Part shown: piece after piece, positions 23,063 through 33,227 of the stretch
Numbering within the stretch: the stretch's first letter is position 1
Layout: the number at the start of each line of letters is the position of its first letter
From: Bacillaceae bacterium JMAK1
Lineage (GTDB): Bacteria; Bacillota; Bacilli; Bacillales; Marinococcaceae
Reading direction: 5' to 3'
Length of the DNA stretch: 64,000 nt
Assembly (NCBI GenBank): GCA_012970285.1
Contig: JIBW01000002.1
Span: forward strand, 1,240,001 to 1,304,000
Notes under the pieces: generated by a model
Told to the model about the DNA's origin: nothing
The model's input: the letters and a program-made list of their open reading frames with translations, nothing else
Databases searched by the model: none
Position numbers and translations under genes: made by a program

Positions 23063-23701
23063 TTACTGTTTAATCGCGACTGCCATCCCATCACCAATCG
23101 GATGAATCGTCGTCTGAAACTGCGGGTGCAACAGCAACCATTTATTAAACGACGCCATCTTTTTGGCAAGTGGCTGCAGTCGTTTTGGAGCCTCTGACGG
23201 TTCATACGTCCATCCTTTAAACAAGACGTTGTCTACGACCATAAGACCACCTCGTTTTAGATACGGTGAGAACGTTTCAACAAAGCGTATGTTATGACCT
23301 TTAGATGCATCCACAAATAAAAAATCATAAGAGCCTTGTAACTGTTCGATCCGTTCAAAGGCATCTCCTTCAATAAGCTCAATCCGCTCTTTTGTGGCGC
23401 TTTTTTGGAGGAACGTACGCGCATCTCGAATCCGTGTCTCATCTCGCTCAAATGTCGTCACCGTGCCGTCAGCAGATGCAAGCGCCATCGTAATTGCTGA
23501 ATAACCAATGGCAGTACCTAATTCCAAAATCCGAGTAGCACCCTTTAAGGCGATGAGCTGTTGTAAAAAACGAGCACTTTCTAAATCAATAATTGGAACG
23601 TGATGTTCAGTAGCATGTCGCTCCATTTCTTGTAGAAGTTCATCCTCGTTTATACGGGGATGAACTTCACGTAAATAAGCTTGTAACTGATCCGTCGTCA
23701 T
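23063..23701 (-). CDS. trmR: tRNA 5-hydroxyuridine methyltransferase TrmR (YrrM)
   Basis: 212 residues. The SAM-binding ILELGTAIGYSAITMA (about residues 58-73) and FLFVDASKGHN (about 127) are typical of class I O-methyltransferases of the COMT-like family. YrrM in B. subtilis methylates 5-hydroxyuridine in tRNA wobble positions to mo5U. The ATG overlaps the stop of mltG by four bases, as in other Bacillus. Confidence 0.85.
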   Translation of the reverse strand: MTTDQLQAYLREVHPRINEDELLQEMERHATEHHVPIIDLESARFLQQLIALKGATRILELGTAIGYSAITMALASADGTVTTFERDETRIRDARTFLQKSATKERIELIEGDAFERIEQLQGSYDFLFVDASKGHNIRFVETFSPYLKRGGLMVVDNVLFKGWTYEPSEAPKRLQPLAKKMASFNKWLLLHPQFQTTIHPIGDGMAVAIKQ

Positions 23702-24873
23702 TCGTCGTCTTCCTCATCATCAGCTTGACCTTCAATCCATTCATCACGGTATTGCTGGTGTACTTCATTGTGCTCTTCATACGTTTCTGAATAAATCACT
23801 TCTCCACCAAATCGTGCATAGAAGAACAAATACTCACTATCTGTAGGTTCAAATACTGCTCGAATTGAGTCTTCACCAGGACTTGCAATCGGTCCTGGAG
23901 GCAAACCACTAAAACGATACGTATTGTAAGGGTTATCGGTTTCTAAATCATCGTAACTCGTCATATAACGATGTTCACCAATCGCATAAGCAACGGTAGG
24001 ATCGACTTCTAGACGCATCCCCTCTTCTAAGCGATTATGAAGAACCCCTGAAATCAACCTCCGGTCTTCAGCAGTTGCTGCTTCTCTTTCAATAATTGAA
24101 GCCAGTGTCAAAACTTCATGAACACTTAATTCAGCAGCAGGACCTTCAATTCCTTCTTCATCACTATGGTCTTGTACAATTGTTTCAAAAATTTGAGCCA
24201 TCCGAGCGACCATCGCTTCAATGATCTCTTCTACTGGTGTATCTTCGCTAAGAAAATCATACGATGCCGGAAACAAATAACCTTCCAAAGCATAACGCAC
24301 ATCATCGTCTTGCACTTCTTCTGTTAAGAAAGGATACTCTTCCATTAACTGTTCGCTAAAGTCTTCATCCATTAATACGTCTAAGACTTCTTCTTCATCG
24401 TAATCCGTTTCGGAAGCAATTCGTTCACCAATTTGTTCTAACTGGAGTCCTTCTGGAATAACAAACGTAAACGCGTACTCTTCCATATAAACTCCATCTT
24501 GAAGTGACGTCATAATCTCTTCAAGATCCATTGCACGATTTAACTCATAGTTACCCGCTTGAAATCCAGAATAATTCTGGTAGCGAGCGTAATATCTAAA
24601 AAACGTCGCGTTCGCAATTAAACCTTCGTCTTCAAGTATTTCGCCAATGCCAATGGTTGTCGAACCGATTGGTATCTCAACCTCTACCGTCGACTCGTCC
24701 TCTTCGTCCATTGCCGATACGGCTGATTGCAAATAAATGTAACCTGATAAAATTACGACCGCTACGAGTAAAACAATAGAAATTAATGCAATAACCACGA
24801 TTTTACGAACTTTACGCGCAGTCTCCGCCTGCCTTGACACCGCATCTACTGGTTCCTTCGATTCTTCTGTCAA
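23698..24873 (-). CDS. mltG: Endolytic murein transglycosylase MltG
   Basis: 391 residues from the TTG at 24871-24873; the GGGGGAGGGG ribosome site sits inside the longer GTG-started frame. One membrane helix (about 25-50) is followed by a LysM-like region and the YceG/MltG catalytic domain with the glutamate in LASIIEREA and the EVDPTVAYAIG and NTYRFSGLPPGPI motifs. It cuts nascent glycan strands at the membrane. The extracellular domain is very acidic and ends in an Asp/Glu tail, in line with an alkaline or saline habitat. Confidence 0.9.
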   Translation of the reverse strand: MTEESKEPVDAVSRQAETARKVRKIVVIALISIVLLVAVVILSGYIYLQSAVSAMDEEDESTVEVEIPIGSTTIGIGEILEDEGLIANATFFRYYARYQNYSGFQAGNYELNRAMDLEEIMTSLQDGVYMEEYAFTFVIPEGLQLEQIGERIASETDYDEEEVLDVLMDEDFSEQLMEEYPFLTEEVQDDDVRYALEGYLFPASYDFLSEDTPVEEIIEAMVARMAQIFETIVQDHSDEEGIEGPAAELSVHEVLTLASIIEREAATAEDRRLISGVLHNRLEEGMRLEVDPTVAYAIGEHRYMTSYDDLETDNPYNTYRFSGLPPGPIASPGEDSIRAVFEPTDSEYLFFYARFGGEVIYSETYEEHNEVHQQYRDEWIEGQADDEEDDE

Positions 24874-24926
24874 GAGGGTCCCCTCCCCCACCTAAGCTTC
24901 AATAGTTCTACTGCTTTACGAACAGA

Positions 24927-24960
24927 AATCCCGGTCCCAGAAAAATTCCTGGGCCGGGAT
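24927..24960 (-). terminator. Terminator after yrzB
   Basis: ATCCCGGcCCAGGA-attttt-CTGGGACCGGGAT is a long GC stem followed by TTCTG on the minus strand, between yrzB and mltG. Confidence 0.7.
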
Positions 24961-24970
24961 GATCCGTTCA

Positions 24971-25297
24971 TTATTCCTTGTCTTCGGCTTCGCCATCAAC
25001 AAGCAACGTTTCATCATCTTCAAGAAGTGTATTGATCGTTTCTTCGACCATTTCCCACTCTTCATCAGACTCAATTTGGTGCAACGTATATCCTTCCGGA
25101 TCATCAGCACTTTCTTCGTATTCAAATGCGAAAATCTCAACTTCTTCATCTTCTTCCTCGTCGTCTTCAACGACAGGAGTTACGACAACATATTTTTTTT
25201 CGTTATCATCGACTTCAAACGTAAACATGACTTCAAATACATGTTCCCCTTCACCATCTGGGTCTGGCAATACGATACGCTCATTTTCTTCTAACAT
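24971..25297 (-). CDS. yrzB: DUF1292 acidic protein YrzB
   Basis: 108 residues. The core RIVLPDPDGEGEHVFEVMFTFEVDDNEKKYVVVTP and later FEYEES...YTLHQIESDEEWEMVEE fits the DUF1292 family that always sits between ruvX and mltG. Unknown function. It is longer and more acidic than the B. subtilis protein (an extra Asp/Glu run around 45-55 and an acidic tail). AAGGAG precedes the ATG. Confidence 0.85.
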   Translation of the reverse strand: MLEENERIVLPDPDGEGEHVFEVMFTFEVDDNEKKYVVVTPVVEDDEEEDEEVEIFAFEYEESADDPEGYTLHQIESDEEWEMVEETINTLLEDDETLLVDGEAEDKE

Positions 25298-25319
25298 AGT
25301 AATTACTCCTTCTTTTCCT

Positions 25320-25745
25320 TTAAAGGCTTGTTTTGTGTGCAGTATTGTCTAAAAATCCTTGAAGTATAAGGACAGCCGCTAATTTGTCGACGACTTTTTT
25401 TCGTTTAGCGCGACTAACATCTGCTTCTAAGAGAGTACGTTGTGCAGACATCGTTGTCAAACGTTCGTCCCATAGCTTTACCGTTACATCAAGTCGCTCT
25501 TCAAGAGCTTCTTTGTATCTTATTGATTTGTCGGCACGAGGACCAATCGTACCGTCCATGTTCTTCGGATAACCGATCACAACCGTTGTTACTTCGTTAT
25601 CATGAATGAGCTGCTCCATCTCATCTAATGATGACTTAATGGACTTAACTTGAATCGTGTCGAGCCCTTGTGCTGTGAGTCCGAGCAGATCACTAACTGC
25701 AACACCAATTCGTTTATCTCCAATATCAAAAGCTATCGTTCTCAT
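25320..25745 (-). CDS. ruvX: RuvX/YqgF pre-16S rRNA nuclease family protein
   Basis: 141 residues with an RNase H-like fold: FDIGDKRIGVAVSD at the N-terminus, VVIGYPKNMDGTIGPRA near 55-70, and LWDERLTTMSAQRTLLEADV. The family trims the 5' end of 16S rRNA in bacteria and has also been proposed as a resolvase. Position between ireB-like and yrzB genes is conserved. Confidence 0.9.
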   Translation of the reverse strand: MRTIAFDIGDKRIGVAVSDLLGLTAQGLDTIQVKSIKSSLDEMEQLIHDNEVTTVVIGYPKNMDGTIGPRADKSIRYKEALEERLDVTVKLWDERLTTMSAQRTLLEADVSRAKRKKVVDKLAAVLILQGFLDNTAHKTSL

Positions 25746-25750
25746 TCGTA

Positions 25751-26011
25751 TTAATCGGTACCTTTCAAATAATGTTTTACGAGCTCTTCAATTAGCTCGT
25801 CTCGTTCGAGGCGACGAATTAATGAGCGGGCATCATTATGCCTAGGAATATACGCTGGATCGCCCGAAAGTAAATATCCAACAATTTGGTTGATTGGGTT
25901 GTATCCTTTTTCTTCCAGTGCTTGATAAACGTTATACAATATTTCTTGTACGTTTACTTCAGCCGTTTCATCTTGGACATTAAACTTTACTGTGTTATCC
26001 TTCGAGCTCAT
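25751..26011 (-). CDS. yrzL: IreB-family regulatory phosphoprotein (YrzL)
   Basis: 86 residues from the ATG at 26009-26011, with AGGTGG upstream. [54 protein letters not shown] is the full IreB (DUF965) signature. In Enterococcus IreB is a target of the IreK Ser/Thr kinase that controls cephalosporin resistance. Co-located with alaS and ruvX as in other Bacillota. Confidence 0.9.
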   Translation of the reverse strand: MSSKDNTVKFNVQDETAEVNVQEILYNVYQALEEKGYNPINQIVGYLLSGDPAYIPRHNDARSLIRRLERDELIEELVKHYLKGTD

Positions 26012-26076
26012 AAAAGGCCACCTCGCTTCTCGATTTTCCAACATAACTTGACCCTATTGTACATGATTTACAAGAT

Positions 26077-28716
26077 TTATGAAATGGAACGCACAATACT
26101 AGGAACAGCTTCAATCGCTGTTTGTAGTTTTTCAGGGTTTTTCCCGCCGGCTTGTGCCATATCTGGTCGGCCACCGCCGCCACCGCCACAAAGTTTTGCG
26201 GTCTCTTTAACGATATCTCCTGCTTTGTAACCTGCTTGGATAAGGTCTTTACTTACAGTCGTGACTAAATTAACTTTCCCATTTTTGCTCGTACCTAAAA
26301 CGACAATTCCAGAATCTAGTTTTTGTTTTAATTCATCTGCGATTGAACGAAGCGCATCCATATCACGATCTTCGACAATTGCAGCAACGACTGGAACACC
26401 GTCAACATCTTGCTTGTCATCTAGAATCTTTAATGCATCCATGTTGCCTAGTTTATCCGTTAACGATTCAATTTCACGATCTTTTGCTTTCAACTCATCG
26501 TTTAATTGAAGGACTCTTCTTGGCACATCTTTTGTGGTTTTTACTTTTAATGCTTCCTTTGCTTCATCTAACAATGAAAGCTGCTCGTTCATATACTGAT
26601 AAGCACCAGTTCCAGTTACTGCTTCGATTCTTCGGACCCCTGCACCAATACCCGTTTCAGTAACGATCTTTAACAATCCAATTTCTGAAGAGTTTTGAAC
26701 GTGGCAACCTCCACAAAGCTCAATGCTGTAATCGCCAATATGAACGACACGAACGACACTACCGTATTTCTCGCCGAATAGAGCCATTGCACCTTTTGCT
26801 TTTGCTTCTTCGATGCTCGTTTGTTCAGTTACGACAGTGATATTGTCCGCAATCTTATCATTGACCCTTTGCTCAATCTCAGCTAACTCTTCAGCTGTAA
26901 TAGAACCGAAGTGAGAGAAGTCGAATCGCAAACGGTCGGGTCCAACGTAAGATCCGGCTTGATTGACATGCTCACCTAATACGTCCTTTAATGCTTGATG
27001 CAACAAGTGTGTCGCACTATGGTTTTTCTCTGTTTTTGCACGGGCTTTATCGTTAATTGATGCAGTGACCGTTTGATCGAGTTGCAATTTGCCTTTCGTT
27101 ACTGTCACATCATGCATCGGTTGTCCATTTGGAGCACGTAACACATTTTCGACGGTTGCTTCAAAGTTGTCACCGACAATGACTCCAGTATCTGCAACTT
27201 GACCACCACTCTCAGCATAAAACGGCGTTTGATCAAATAAAACGATTGCGCTTTCTCCAGCCTCAATAACATCTTTTGATTCTTCACCTTGGACAATCGC
27301 AATGACATTGGCTGATACGCTAGCTTCGTCATACCCGACAAACGTACTCGTTTTCGTAAGCGTTCGTAGCGTTTCATTCTGACTTTGCATCGAACCGTCT
27401 TCTTTACGAGCTGCACGTGCACGTGCACGTTGGGCTTTCATTTCTTCATTAAACCCGTCCATGTCGATTAAGAAACCTGCTTCTTCAACATACTCTTCCG
27501 TTAAGTCGACCGGGAACCCGTACGTATCGTAAAGTTTAAAGACGTCACGTCCATCAATTTGGTTAACACCTTTTGCCTTCGCTGTTTCAATCACATCGTT
27601 TAACAATGCTAGTCCTTCTGCTAACGTCTCATGAAAACGCTCTTCTTCATTCTTAATGACTTTCTGAATGAACGCTTCATTTTCTTTCACATCAGGGTAG
27701 TAAGACTTCATAATCTCACCGATGATTGGGACTAGACGGTACATGAATGGCTCATCGATGCCAATCGCTTGAGCATAACGAACAGCACGGCGTAATAATC
27801 TACGAAGAACGTAACCTCTTCCTTCATTTGAAGGGAGTGCTCGATCACCAATGGCAAACGAAACGGTACGTGCATGATCGGCAATCACTTTAAATGCCGT
27901 ATCGTCACTTTCATTGTTCCCATAACTCTTACCAGATATTTTCTCAGTTTCTTTAATGATTGGCATAAACAAATCGGTTTCAAAGTTTGTCTTCGTATCT
28001 TGAATAACCGAAACCATTCGCTCTAGACCCATTCCCGTATCAATGTTCTGGTTTGGAAGTGGTGTATACGTGTCATCGGGGTTGTGATTAAACTGTGAGA
28101 ATACGAGGTTCCATATTTCTAGATAACGCTCATTTTCCCCACCAGGGTATAGCTCTGGATCACTTTCATCATCTCCATAAGCTGGTCCACGATCATAGAA
28201 AATTTCAGAGTTTGGTCCACTAGGTCCTTCACCAATGTCCCAGAAGTTCTCTTCGAGACGTATGATGCGCTCCTCTGGTAGTTTAATGTTGATTTTCCAA
28301 TAATCGTAAGCTTCCATGTCCTCTGGATGGACCGTTACGCTAAGCTTCTCAGAATCAAAACCAATCCACTTTTCACTCGTTAAAAATTCCCAAGCCCATT
28401 CAATGGCTTCTTCTTTAAAATACTCACCAATAGAAAAGTTCCCGAGCATTTCAAAAAACGTGTGATGCCTTGCCGTTTTACCGACATTTTCAATATCGTT
28501 CGTACGAATTGACTTTTGTGCATTCACAATTCGAGGGTTCTCAGGGACCACACGTCCATCAAAGTATTTTTTGAGTGTCGCTACACCACTATTAATCCAT
28601 AATAGTGAAGGGTCTTCATGGGGAACGAGTGACGCGCTCGGTTCAACGTCGTGCCCTTTTTCCTTAAAAAAATCAATAAACATTTGGCGTACTTCAGCAG
28701 AAGTTAAAGATTTCAT
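26077..28716 (-). CDS. alaS: Alanyl-tRNA synthetase
   Basis: 879 residues. The class II catalytic core occupies the first 400 residues ([33 protein letters not shown]). The editing domain has HSATHLLH and CGGCH, the zinc ligands that clear Ser- and Gly-tRNA(Ala). The C-Ala domain ends in [17 protein letters not shown]. It charges tRNA(Ala). Expression should be controlled by the T-box leader upstream. Confidence 0.97.
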   Translation of the reverse strand: MKSLTSAEVRQMFIDFFKEKGHDVEPSASLVPHEDPSLLWINSGVATLKKYFDGRVVPENPRIVNAQKSIRTNDIENVGKTARHHTFFEMLGNFSIGEYFKEEAIEWAWEFLTSEKWIGFDSEKLSVTVHPEDMEAYDYWKINIKLPEERIIRLEENFWDIGEGPSGPNSEIFYDRGPAYGDDESDPELYPGGENERYLEIWNLVFSQFNHNPDDTYTPLPNQNIDTGMGLERMVSVIQDTKTNFETDLFMPIIKETEKISGKSYGNNESDDTAFKVIADHARTVSFAIGDRALPSNEGRGYVLRRLLRRAVRYAQAIGIDEPFMYRLVPIIGEIMKSYYPDVKENEAFIQKVIKNEEERFHETLAEGLALLNDVIETAKAKGVNQIDGRDVFKLYDTYGFPVDLTEEYVEEAGFLIDMDGFNEEMKAQRARARAARKEDGSMQSQNETLRTLTKTSTFVGYDEASVSANVIAIVQGEESKDVIEAGESAIVLFDQTPFYAESGGQVADTGVIVGDNFEATVENVLRAPNGQPMHDVTVTKGKLQLDQTVTASINDKARAKTEKNHSATHLLHQALKDVLGEHVNQAGSYVGPDRLRFDFSHFGSITAEELAEIEQRVNDKIADNITVVTEQTSIEEAKAKGAMALFGEKYGSVVRVVHIGDYSIELCGGCHVQNSSEIGLLKIVTETGIGAGVRRIEAVTGTGAYQYMNEQLSLLDEAKEALKVKTTKDVPRRVLQLNDELKAKDREIESLTDKLGNMDALKILDDKQDVDGVPVVAAIVEDRDMDALRSIADELKQKLDSGIVVLGTSKNGKVNLVTTVSKDLIQAGYKAGDIVKETAKLCGGGGGGRPDMAQAGGKNPEKLQTAIEAVPSIVRSIS

Positions 28717-28744
28717 TTATATGACCTCCAATCGTTTTTTAAAC

Positions 28745-28990
28745 ACAGAAAAGCCCCGCCCCAGAAGGGACGAAGCATACTATTCGCGGTACCACCCTTG
28801 TTAAGCACACAACATATGTGCTTCACTCTGCTGCATTAACGCTGCGAACGGCAAGGTTTACTTGCACTCAGGAGTAGCCTTCAATGAAGAGCACGCACTC
28901 TCTTTCAGCCAAGGAGAATGTCTCTAGATCAATGCCTCATCATTTACTCGTTCCTTCATCGTGTTTCATATCTTTTCTTATAATACAACG
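28745..28990 (-). promoter_or_regulatory. T-box riboswitch of alaS
   Basis: The minus strand carries AGGGTGGTACCGCGAAT (28779-28796), the conserved T-box antiterminator sequence, followed by a terminator hairpin GCTTCGTCCC-ttct-GGGGCGGGGC and TTTTCT. About 170 bases of paired leader precede it. Uncharged tRNA(Ala) should stabilise the antiterminator. I could not place the specifier codon with confidence. Confidence 0.85.
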
Positions 28991-29108
28991 ACTCATAGGG
29001 TTTATGTCAAGTTTTACCGAATGGATGACACATATTCTCCATTCTGCCCACACTGTTTAAAAATAAACGAAATAGATTGCCTGATTTTTTACTTCATTCT
29101 TCTTTAAT

Positions 29109-29122
29109 GCAAAAAATTTTGC
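29109..29122. promoter_or_regulatory. Candidate RocR-type operator before rocR
   Basis: ATGCAAAAAATTTTGC contains the palindrome GCAAAAAATTTTGC, directly before a TACACT (29123-29128) that may be a -10. Two closely related sequences occur in the rocR-rocA gap, suggesting a common DNA-binding regulator, most simply RocR itself (autoregulation). Confidence 0.45.
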
Positions 29123-29146
29123 TACACTACATTTACAAAAGGCGAA

Positions 29147-30523
29147 GTGCAGGTGACAGCAATGGATGAACACGTACACACACTGTATGAACAAGTGTTT
29201 GAAAAGATTGACATCGGTGTCCGTATTATTAATAGTGCCGAAGAACCGGTCGTGTATAACCGTAAAATGAGAAACATTGAAGAAATGACAACTGCAGATT
29301 TTGCTGGTCGATCACTTCTCGACGTTTTTCAATTTAAATCCGAACAAGAGAGCCGTTTACTACGAGCTTTACATCACGGTGAATCTACGAAAAATCAAAA
29401 ACAAACGTACTTCAATTCGCGAGGTCTTGAAATTACGACAATGAATCACGTGTATCCAATCTACCATGATGAGCAGATTATCGGTGCAGTCGAACTTGCG
29501 AATGACATTACGAGAATGGAAAAAATGCTTCGTGACAAACGCACAAATGAACATGCCTCACACTATCAATTTGCCGATATGATTGGCTCTTCTCAATCGT
29601 TCCAAGCGGTCATTGAACAAGCAAAACGGGCATCACGTACGTCTTCAACCGTACTACTTATTGGAGAAACAGGAACAGGGAAAGAACTGTTCGCACAAAG
29701 CATTCATAGTGCAAGTCGTCGCAGTCATGAACCGTTTGTTACACAAAACTGTGCCGCCCTTCCGGAAAGCCTTATTGAAGGGATTCTGTTTGGCACATCA
29801 AAAGGTGCTTTCACCGGGGCTCTCGACCGTCCAGGGCTTTTTGAACAAGCGGATGGCGGAACGTTGTTACTCGATGAAATCAATTCACTCCCCGTCCATT
29901 TGCAACCGAAGTTGCTACGTGTGATCCAAGAACAAAAAGTCACGCGTATTGGAGAAAGCAAAGAGCGTACCATTGATGTGAGACTTCTCGCCACAATGAA
30001 TGAAGATCCAATTGATGCGGTGTCGGACGGTCGTTTACGTAAAGATTTATTTTATCGTTTAAGTGTCGTTAGCTTGTTCATCCCCTCACTAAAAGAACGG
30101 AAAGGAGACATTATCCCCTTATCTTCTTTCTTTTTGCAAAAATATCGTGAACGATTCAATGTTTCCATGCACACACTCTCACCAGAAGTGATGCAAGCGT
30201 TAAACGAGTATCATTGGCCAGGAAACGTTCGCGAATTGGAACACGTGATTGAAGGGGCACTGAATGTCGTAAATGGTGAAGAAACAATGACACTTCATCA
30301 CCTACCACACCACTTGTCACATCGTACTCAACCTTTAAACGCGCTGCATCAATCACCGCTACAAGAAACTGAAACATTGCCAGAACGTTTACTAAAAGTT
30401 GAACAACAGCTGATCGCTGAAGCGATGGATGCAGAACAGCACAACATTTCACGCGCTGCAAAACGACTCGGGTTAAGTCGCCAAAATTTGCAATATAAAC
30501 TTTCAAAGTTCCACGTACGTTAA
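29147..30523 (+). CDS. rocR: Sigma-54-dependent activator of the RocR type
   Basis: 458 residues (or 453 from the ATG at 29162, which has AGGTGA just upstream). An N-terminal PAS-like sensor (about 10-120) precedes the AAA+ domain: Walker A GETGTGKE, the GAFTGA sigma-54 contact loop (KGAFTGALDRPG) and Walker B GGTLLLDE. The Fis-type HTH is at the end (ISRAAKRLGLSRQNLQYKLSKF). RocR activates arginine/ornithine catabolic genes in B. subtilis; the downstream sigma-54 promoter and rocA support the same role here, possibly responding to ornithine or proline. Confidence 0.85.
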   Translation: MQVTAMDEHVHTLYEQVFEKIDIGVRIINSAEEPVVYNRKMRNIEEMTTADFAGRSLLDVFQFKSEQESRLLRALHHGESTKNQKQTYFNSRGLEITTMNHVYPIYHDEQIIGAVELANDITRMEKMLRDKRTNEHASHYQFADMIGSSQSFQAVIEQAKRASRTSSTVLLIGETGTGKELFAQSIHSASRRSHEPFVTQNCAALPESLIEGILFGTSKGAFTGALDRPGLFEQADGGTLLLDEINSLPVHLQPKLLRVIQEQKVTRIGESKERTIDVRLLATMNEDPIDAVSDGRLRKDLFYRLSVVSLFIPSLKERKGDIIPLSSFFLQKYRERFNVSMHTLSPEVMQALNEYHWPGNVRELEHVIEGALNVVNGEETMTLHHLPHHLSHRTQPLNALHQSPLQETETLPERLLKVEQQLIAEAMDAEQHNISRAAKRLGLSRQNLQYKLSKFHVR

Positions 30524-30529
30524 GAAAAA

Positions 30530-30572
30530 GCAAAAATATTTGCAGTAAAACGCAAATATTTTTGCTTTTTTG
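30530..30572 (+). terminator. rocR terminator with embedded RocR-like sites
   Basis: GCAAAAATATTTGC (30530-30543) and its exact reverse complement GCAAATATTTTTGC (30552-30565) form a fourteen-base AT-rich stem followed by TTTTTTG. Each arm also resembles the palindrome before rocR, so the segment may double as the upstream activating site for the sigma-54 promoter 50-90 bases downstream. Confidence 0.55.
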
Positions 30573-30617
30573 TATCCTCTGCGCTCGTAGAAGCCTTATT
30601 TTTCACGAATTTAAAAT

Positions 30618-30633
30618 TGGCATCGTTTTTGCA
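30618..30633 (+). promoter_or_regulatory. Sigma-54 promoter of rocA-putB
   Basis: TGGCAT-cgttt-TTGCA matches the -24/-12 consensus TGGCAC-N5-TTGCA with one mismatch. It lies 42 bases before the rocA start and just downstream of the gene for a sigma-54 activator. Confidence 0.8.
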
Positions 30634-30674
30634 ATTAACTAATTGCGAGTCTATAAATTTGAAGGAGTGATCTC

Positions 30675-32222
30675 ATGGTCGTCCCATACACACACGAACC
30701 ATTTACAGATTTTACTGTTGAAGAAAACAAACAGGCAATTGAAGAAGCAATTCAGTACGTGAAAGGACAACTAGGTAAAGATTACCCTCTTATCATCGGT
30801 GGCGAACGCATTACGACCGAAGACAAAATTACATCCTACAACCCAGCAAACCATTCTGAAATCATTGGTACCGTTTCAAAAGCGAACCAAGACCTTGCAG
30901 AACAAGCGATGGAAAAAGCGCAAGAAGCATTCAAAACATGGAGTCGCTGGACACCTGAAGCGCGCGCAAACGTTCTCTTTAGAGCTGCTGCGATTTGCCG
31001 TCGTCGTAAGCACGAGTTTTCTGCTTGGATGGTTTATGAAATCGGGAAACCTTGGAAAGAAGCAGATGCAGATTCTGCTGAAGCGATTGACTTCTTAGAA
31101 TTTTACGCACGCCAAATGCTTGAACACAAAGACGGAGCAGAAATTAACAGCCGTCCGATCGAGCACAATGCATTTACGTATTTACCGCTTGGTGTTGGTG
31201 TAACCGTATCTCCTTGGAACTTGCCGTTTGCGATTATGGCAGGTACGACGGTCGGACCAATGGTTGCAGGAAACACGATTCTACTCAAGCCTGCGAGCTT
31301 AACACCAGTCATTACGTATATATTTATGGAAGTACTTGAAGAAGCGGGCATGCCTAAAGGTGTCGTCAACTTCATCCCAGGAAGCGGCAGTGAAATTGGA
31401 GACTACCTCGTTGAGCATCCAAAAACACGCTTTATTAACTTCACCGGTTCAAAAGAAGTCGGCACGAGCATTTTTGAAAAAGCTGCGAAGATTCAACCTG
31501 GACAGAAATTCTTAAAGAAAACAGCCATTGAAATGGGCGGAAAAGATACGATTATCGTCGATCGCGAAGGGAATCTCGACATTGCAACGGATGCCATTGT
31601 ACAATCCGCTTTCGGATTTAGTGGTCAAAAATGTTCTGCATGTTCACGCGTCGTAGCTCACGCTGATGTGTACGAAGAACTTCTTGAGCGTGTAAAAGCA
31701 AAAACAGAAGAATTAACGATTGATACACCGCAACACGCGAGCACGTACATGGGACCCGTATGCGAGGAGTCTGCATTTGATAAAATTCTTGAGTACATCG
31801 AAATCGGTAAATCAGAAGCGACACTCGTAACAGGTGGTACAGGCGACAAATCAGAAGGTTACTTCGTAAAACCGACGATCTTCAAAGATGCTGATCCTAA
31901 TGCTCGCATCATGCAAGAAGAAATCTTCGGACCAGTCGTTGCTTTCTCGAAGGCAAACGACATCGATGAGCTAATCGAAATTGCAAACAACACCGATTAC
32001 GGCTTAACAGGTGCCATTATTTCTGACAACCGTGATCATTTAGAGAAAGCTCGCCATGAGTTCCACGTTGGAAACCTCTACTTTAACCGTGGTTGTACAG
32101 CTGCAATCGTCGGTTATCAACCGTTTGGTGGATTTAAAATGTCAGGAACAGACACGAAAGCTGGTGGACCTGGCTACATCCTTCACTTCATGGAGCCGAA
32201 AACGGTTTGTGATCAATTCTAA
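30675..32222 (+). CDS. rocA: Delta-1-pyrroline-5-carboxylate / L-glutamate gamma-semialdehyde dehydrogenase
   Basis: 515 residues, ALDH superfamily. Catalytic Cys lies in [10 protein letters not shown] (near residue 320) and the general-base Glu in [10 protein letters not shown]; the NAD-binding [11 protein letters not shown] and FTGSKEVG are intact. It oxidises glutamate semialdehyde to glutamate, the last step of arginine and proline degradation (RocA and PutC are close paralogues). GAAGGAG precedes the ATG. The gene sits directly behind the sigma-54 promoter and ahead of putB. Confidence 0.95.
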   Translation: MVVPYTHEPFTDFTVEENKQAIEEAIQYVKGQLGKDYPLIIGGERITTEDKITSYNPANHSEIIGTVSKANQDLAEQAMEKAQEAFKTWSRWTPEARANVLFRAAAICRRRKHEFSAWMVYEIGKPWKEADADSAEAIDFLEFYARQMLEHKDGAEINSRPIEHNAFTYLPLGVGVTVSPWNLPFAIMAGTTVGPMVAGNTILLKPASLTPVITYIFMEVLEEAGMPKGVVNFIPGSGSEIGDYLVEHPKTRFINFTGSKEVGTSIFEKAAKIQPGQKFLKKTAIEMGGKDTIIVDREGNLDIATDAIVQSAFGFSGQKCSACSRVVAHADVYEELLERVKAKTEELTIDTPQHASTYMGPVCEESAFDKILEYIEIGKSEATLVTGGTGDKSEGYFVKPTIFKDADPNARIMQEEIFGPVVAFSKANDIDELIEIANNTDYGLTGAIISDNRDHLEKARHEFHVGNLYFNRGCTAAIVGYQPFGGFKMSGTDTKAGGPGYILHFMEPKTVCDQF

Positions 32223-32231
32223 TTAGGAATC

Positions 32232-32259
32232 GTTGACCCCTCTCATAAGAAGGGTCAAC
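32232..32259 (+). terminator. Intergenic hairpin between rocA and putB
   Basis: GTTGACCC-(12 bases)-GGGTCAAC followed by CTCCTTTTC. The short T-run suggests an mRNA-stabilising or partial-termination hairpin setting the rocA:putB ratio rather than a full stop. Confidence 0.4.
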
Positions 32260-32282
32260 CTCCTTTTCAAAGGGGTATGGCA

Positions 32283-33194
32283 ATGCATAAATTAAACCGA
32301 GATTTTTTTCTATATTTGTCGAAAAATAAACTCTTAAACAAAAACGCAAAGCGATGGGGTCTTAAATTAGGTGCCTCTAAAGTTGTTGCTGGTTTAACCA
32401 TTGAAGATTCATTACAACCATTACAAGAATTAAACGAAAGTGGACGAATGATCACGCTTGATCATTTAGGTGAGTTTGTTTATGAAGAAGAGGAAGCGAT
32501 CGAAGCCTTTCAATCAAGTATGGAAGCGTTAGATTTTATTAAAGAAAACAACATTGATTGCTACCTTTCAGTTAAGTTAACAAAACTCGGTTTAGACGTT
32601 GACGAAGGGTTATGTATGAAGCACATTCGTGCCTTGATTGAACGAGCCAAACAATACGACACGATGATCAATATCGATATGGAAGATTACGCTCATTACG
32701 ATCAAACCCTTGATCTACTCGAGGAATTGCGTAAAGACTATGACAACATTGGCATCGTTTTGCAAGCTTACATTCACTCTGGCATTGAAGACACGAACCG
32801 CCTGAAAGGAATGAAAATTCGCTTCGTAAAAGGCGCTTACAAAGAAGACGCAAGTGTTGCCATTCAAGATAAGAAAAAAATCGATGAGCATATGTTAGAG
32901 ATGATCAAAACACACATGCTCAATGAGAGCTATACAGCGATTGCCACTCACGACCATGAAATGATCGAAAAAGTTAAAACATTTGCATCAGAAAATGGTA
33001 TTCCCCGGGAAATGTTTGAATTCCAAATGTTATACGGGTTTCGCAATGATGTACAGCTCCAACTCGTTAAAGACGGTTATCGGTTCCGGACGTATGTTCC
33101 ATACGGTAAAGATTGGTACGGATACTTTATGCGCCGGTTAGCGGAACGACCACAAAATGTGGCTTTTGCCTTTCGAGGTATGCTCTCCAAATAA
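32283..33194 (+). CDS. putB: Proline dehydrogenase PutB
   Basis: 303 residues from the ATG at 32283 (AAAGGGG seven bases before; ATG 32277 is too close). The TIM-barrel signature CYLSVKLTKLGLD, MINIDMEDY, VLQAYI and RLKGMKIRFVKGAYKE matches the monofunctional FAD proline dehydrogenase of Gram-positive bacteria. It oxidises proline to pyrroline-5-carboxylate, which RocA/PutC upstream converts to glutamate. Confidence 0.95.
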   Translation: MHKLNRDFFLYLSKNKLLNKNAKRWGLKLGASKVVAGLTIEDSLQPLQELNESGRMITLDHLGEFVYEEEEAIEAFQSSMEALDFIKENNIDCYLSVKLTKLGLDVDEGLCMKHIRALIERAKQYDTMINIDMEDYAHYDQTLDLLEELRKDYDNIGIVLQAYIHSGIEDTNRLKGMKIRFVKGAYKEDASVAIQDKKKIDEHMLEMIKTHMLNESYTAIATHDHEMIEKVKTFASENGIPREMFEFQMLYGFRNDVQLQLVKDGYRFRTYVPYGKDWYGYFMRRLAERPQNVAFAFRGMLSK

Positions 33195-33227
33195 AAGGAT
33201 CAGACCCCTTGTTCTGATCCTTTTGTT
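33195..33227. terminator. Bidirectional terminator putB / yrrI
   Basis: AAAAGGATCAGA-cccctt-gtTCTGATCCTTTTG forms a strong stem between convergent genes. On the minus strand the stem overlaps the last codons of the AI-2E transporter gene. Confidence 0.75.
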
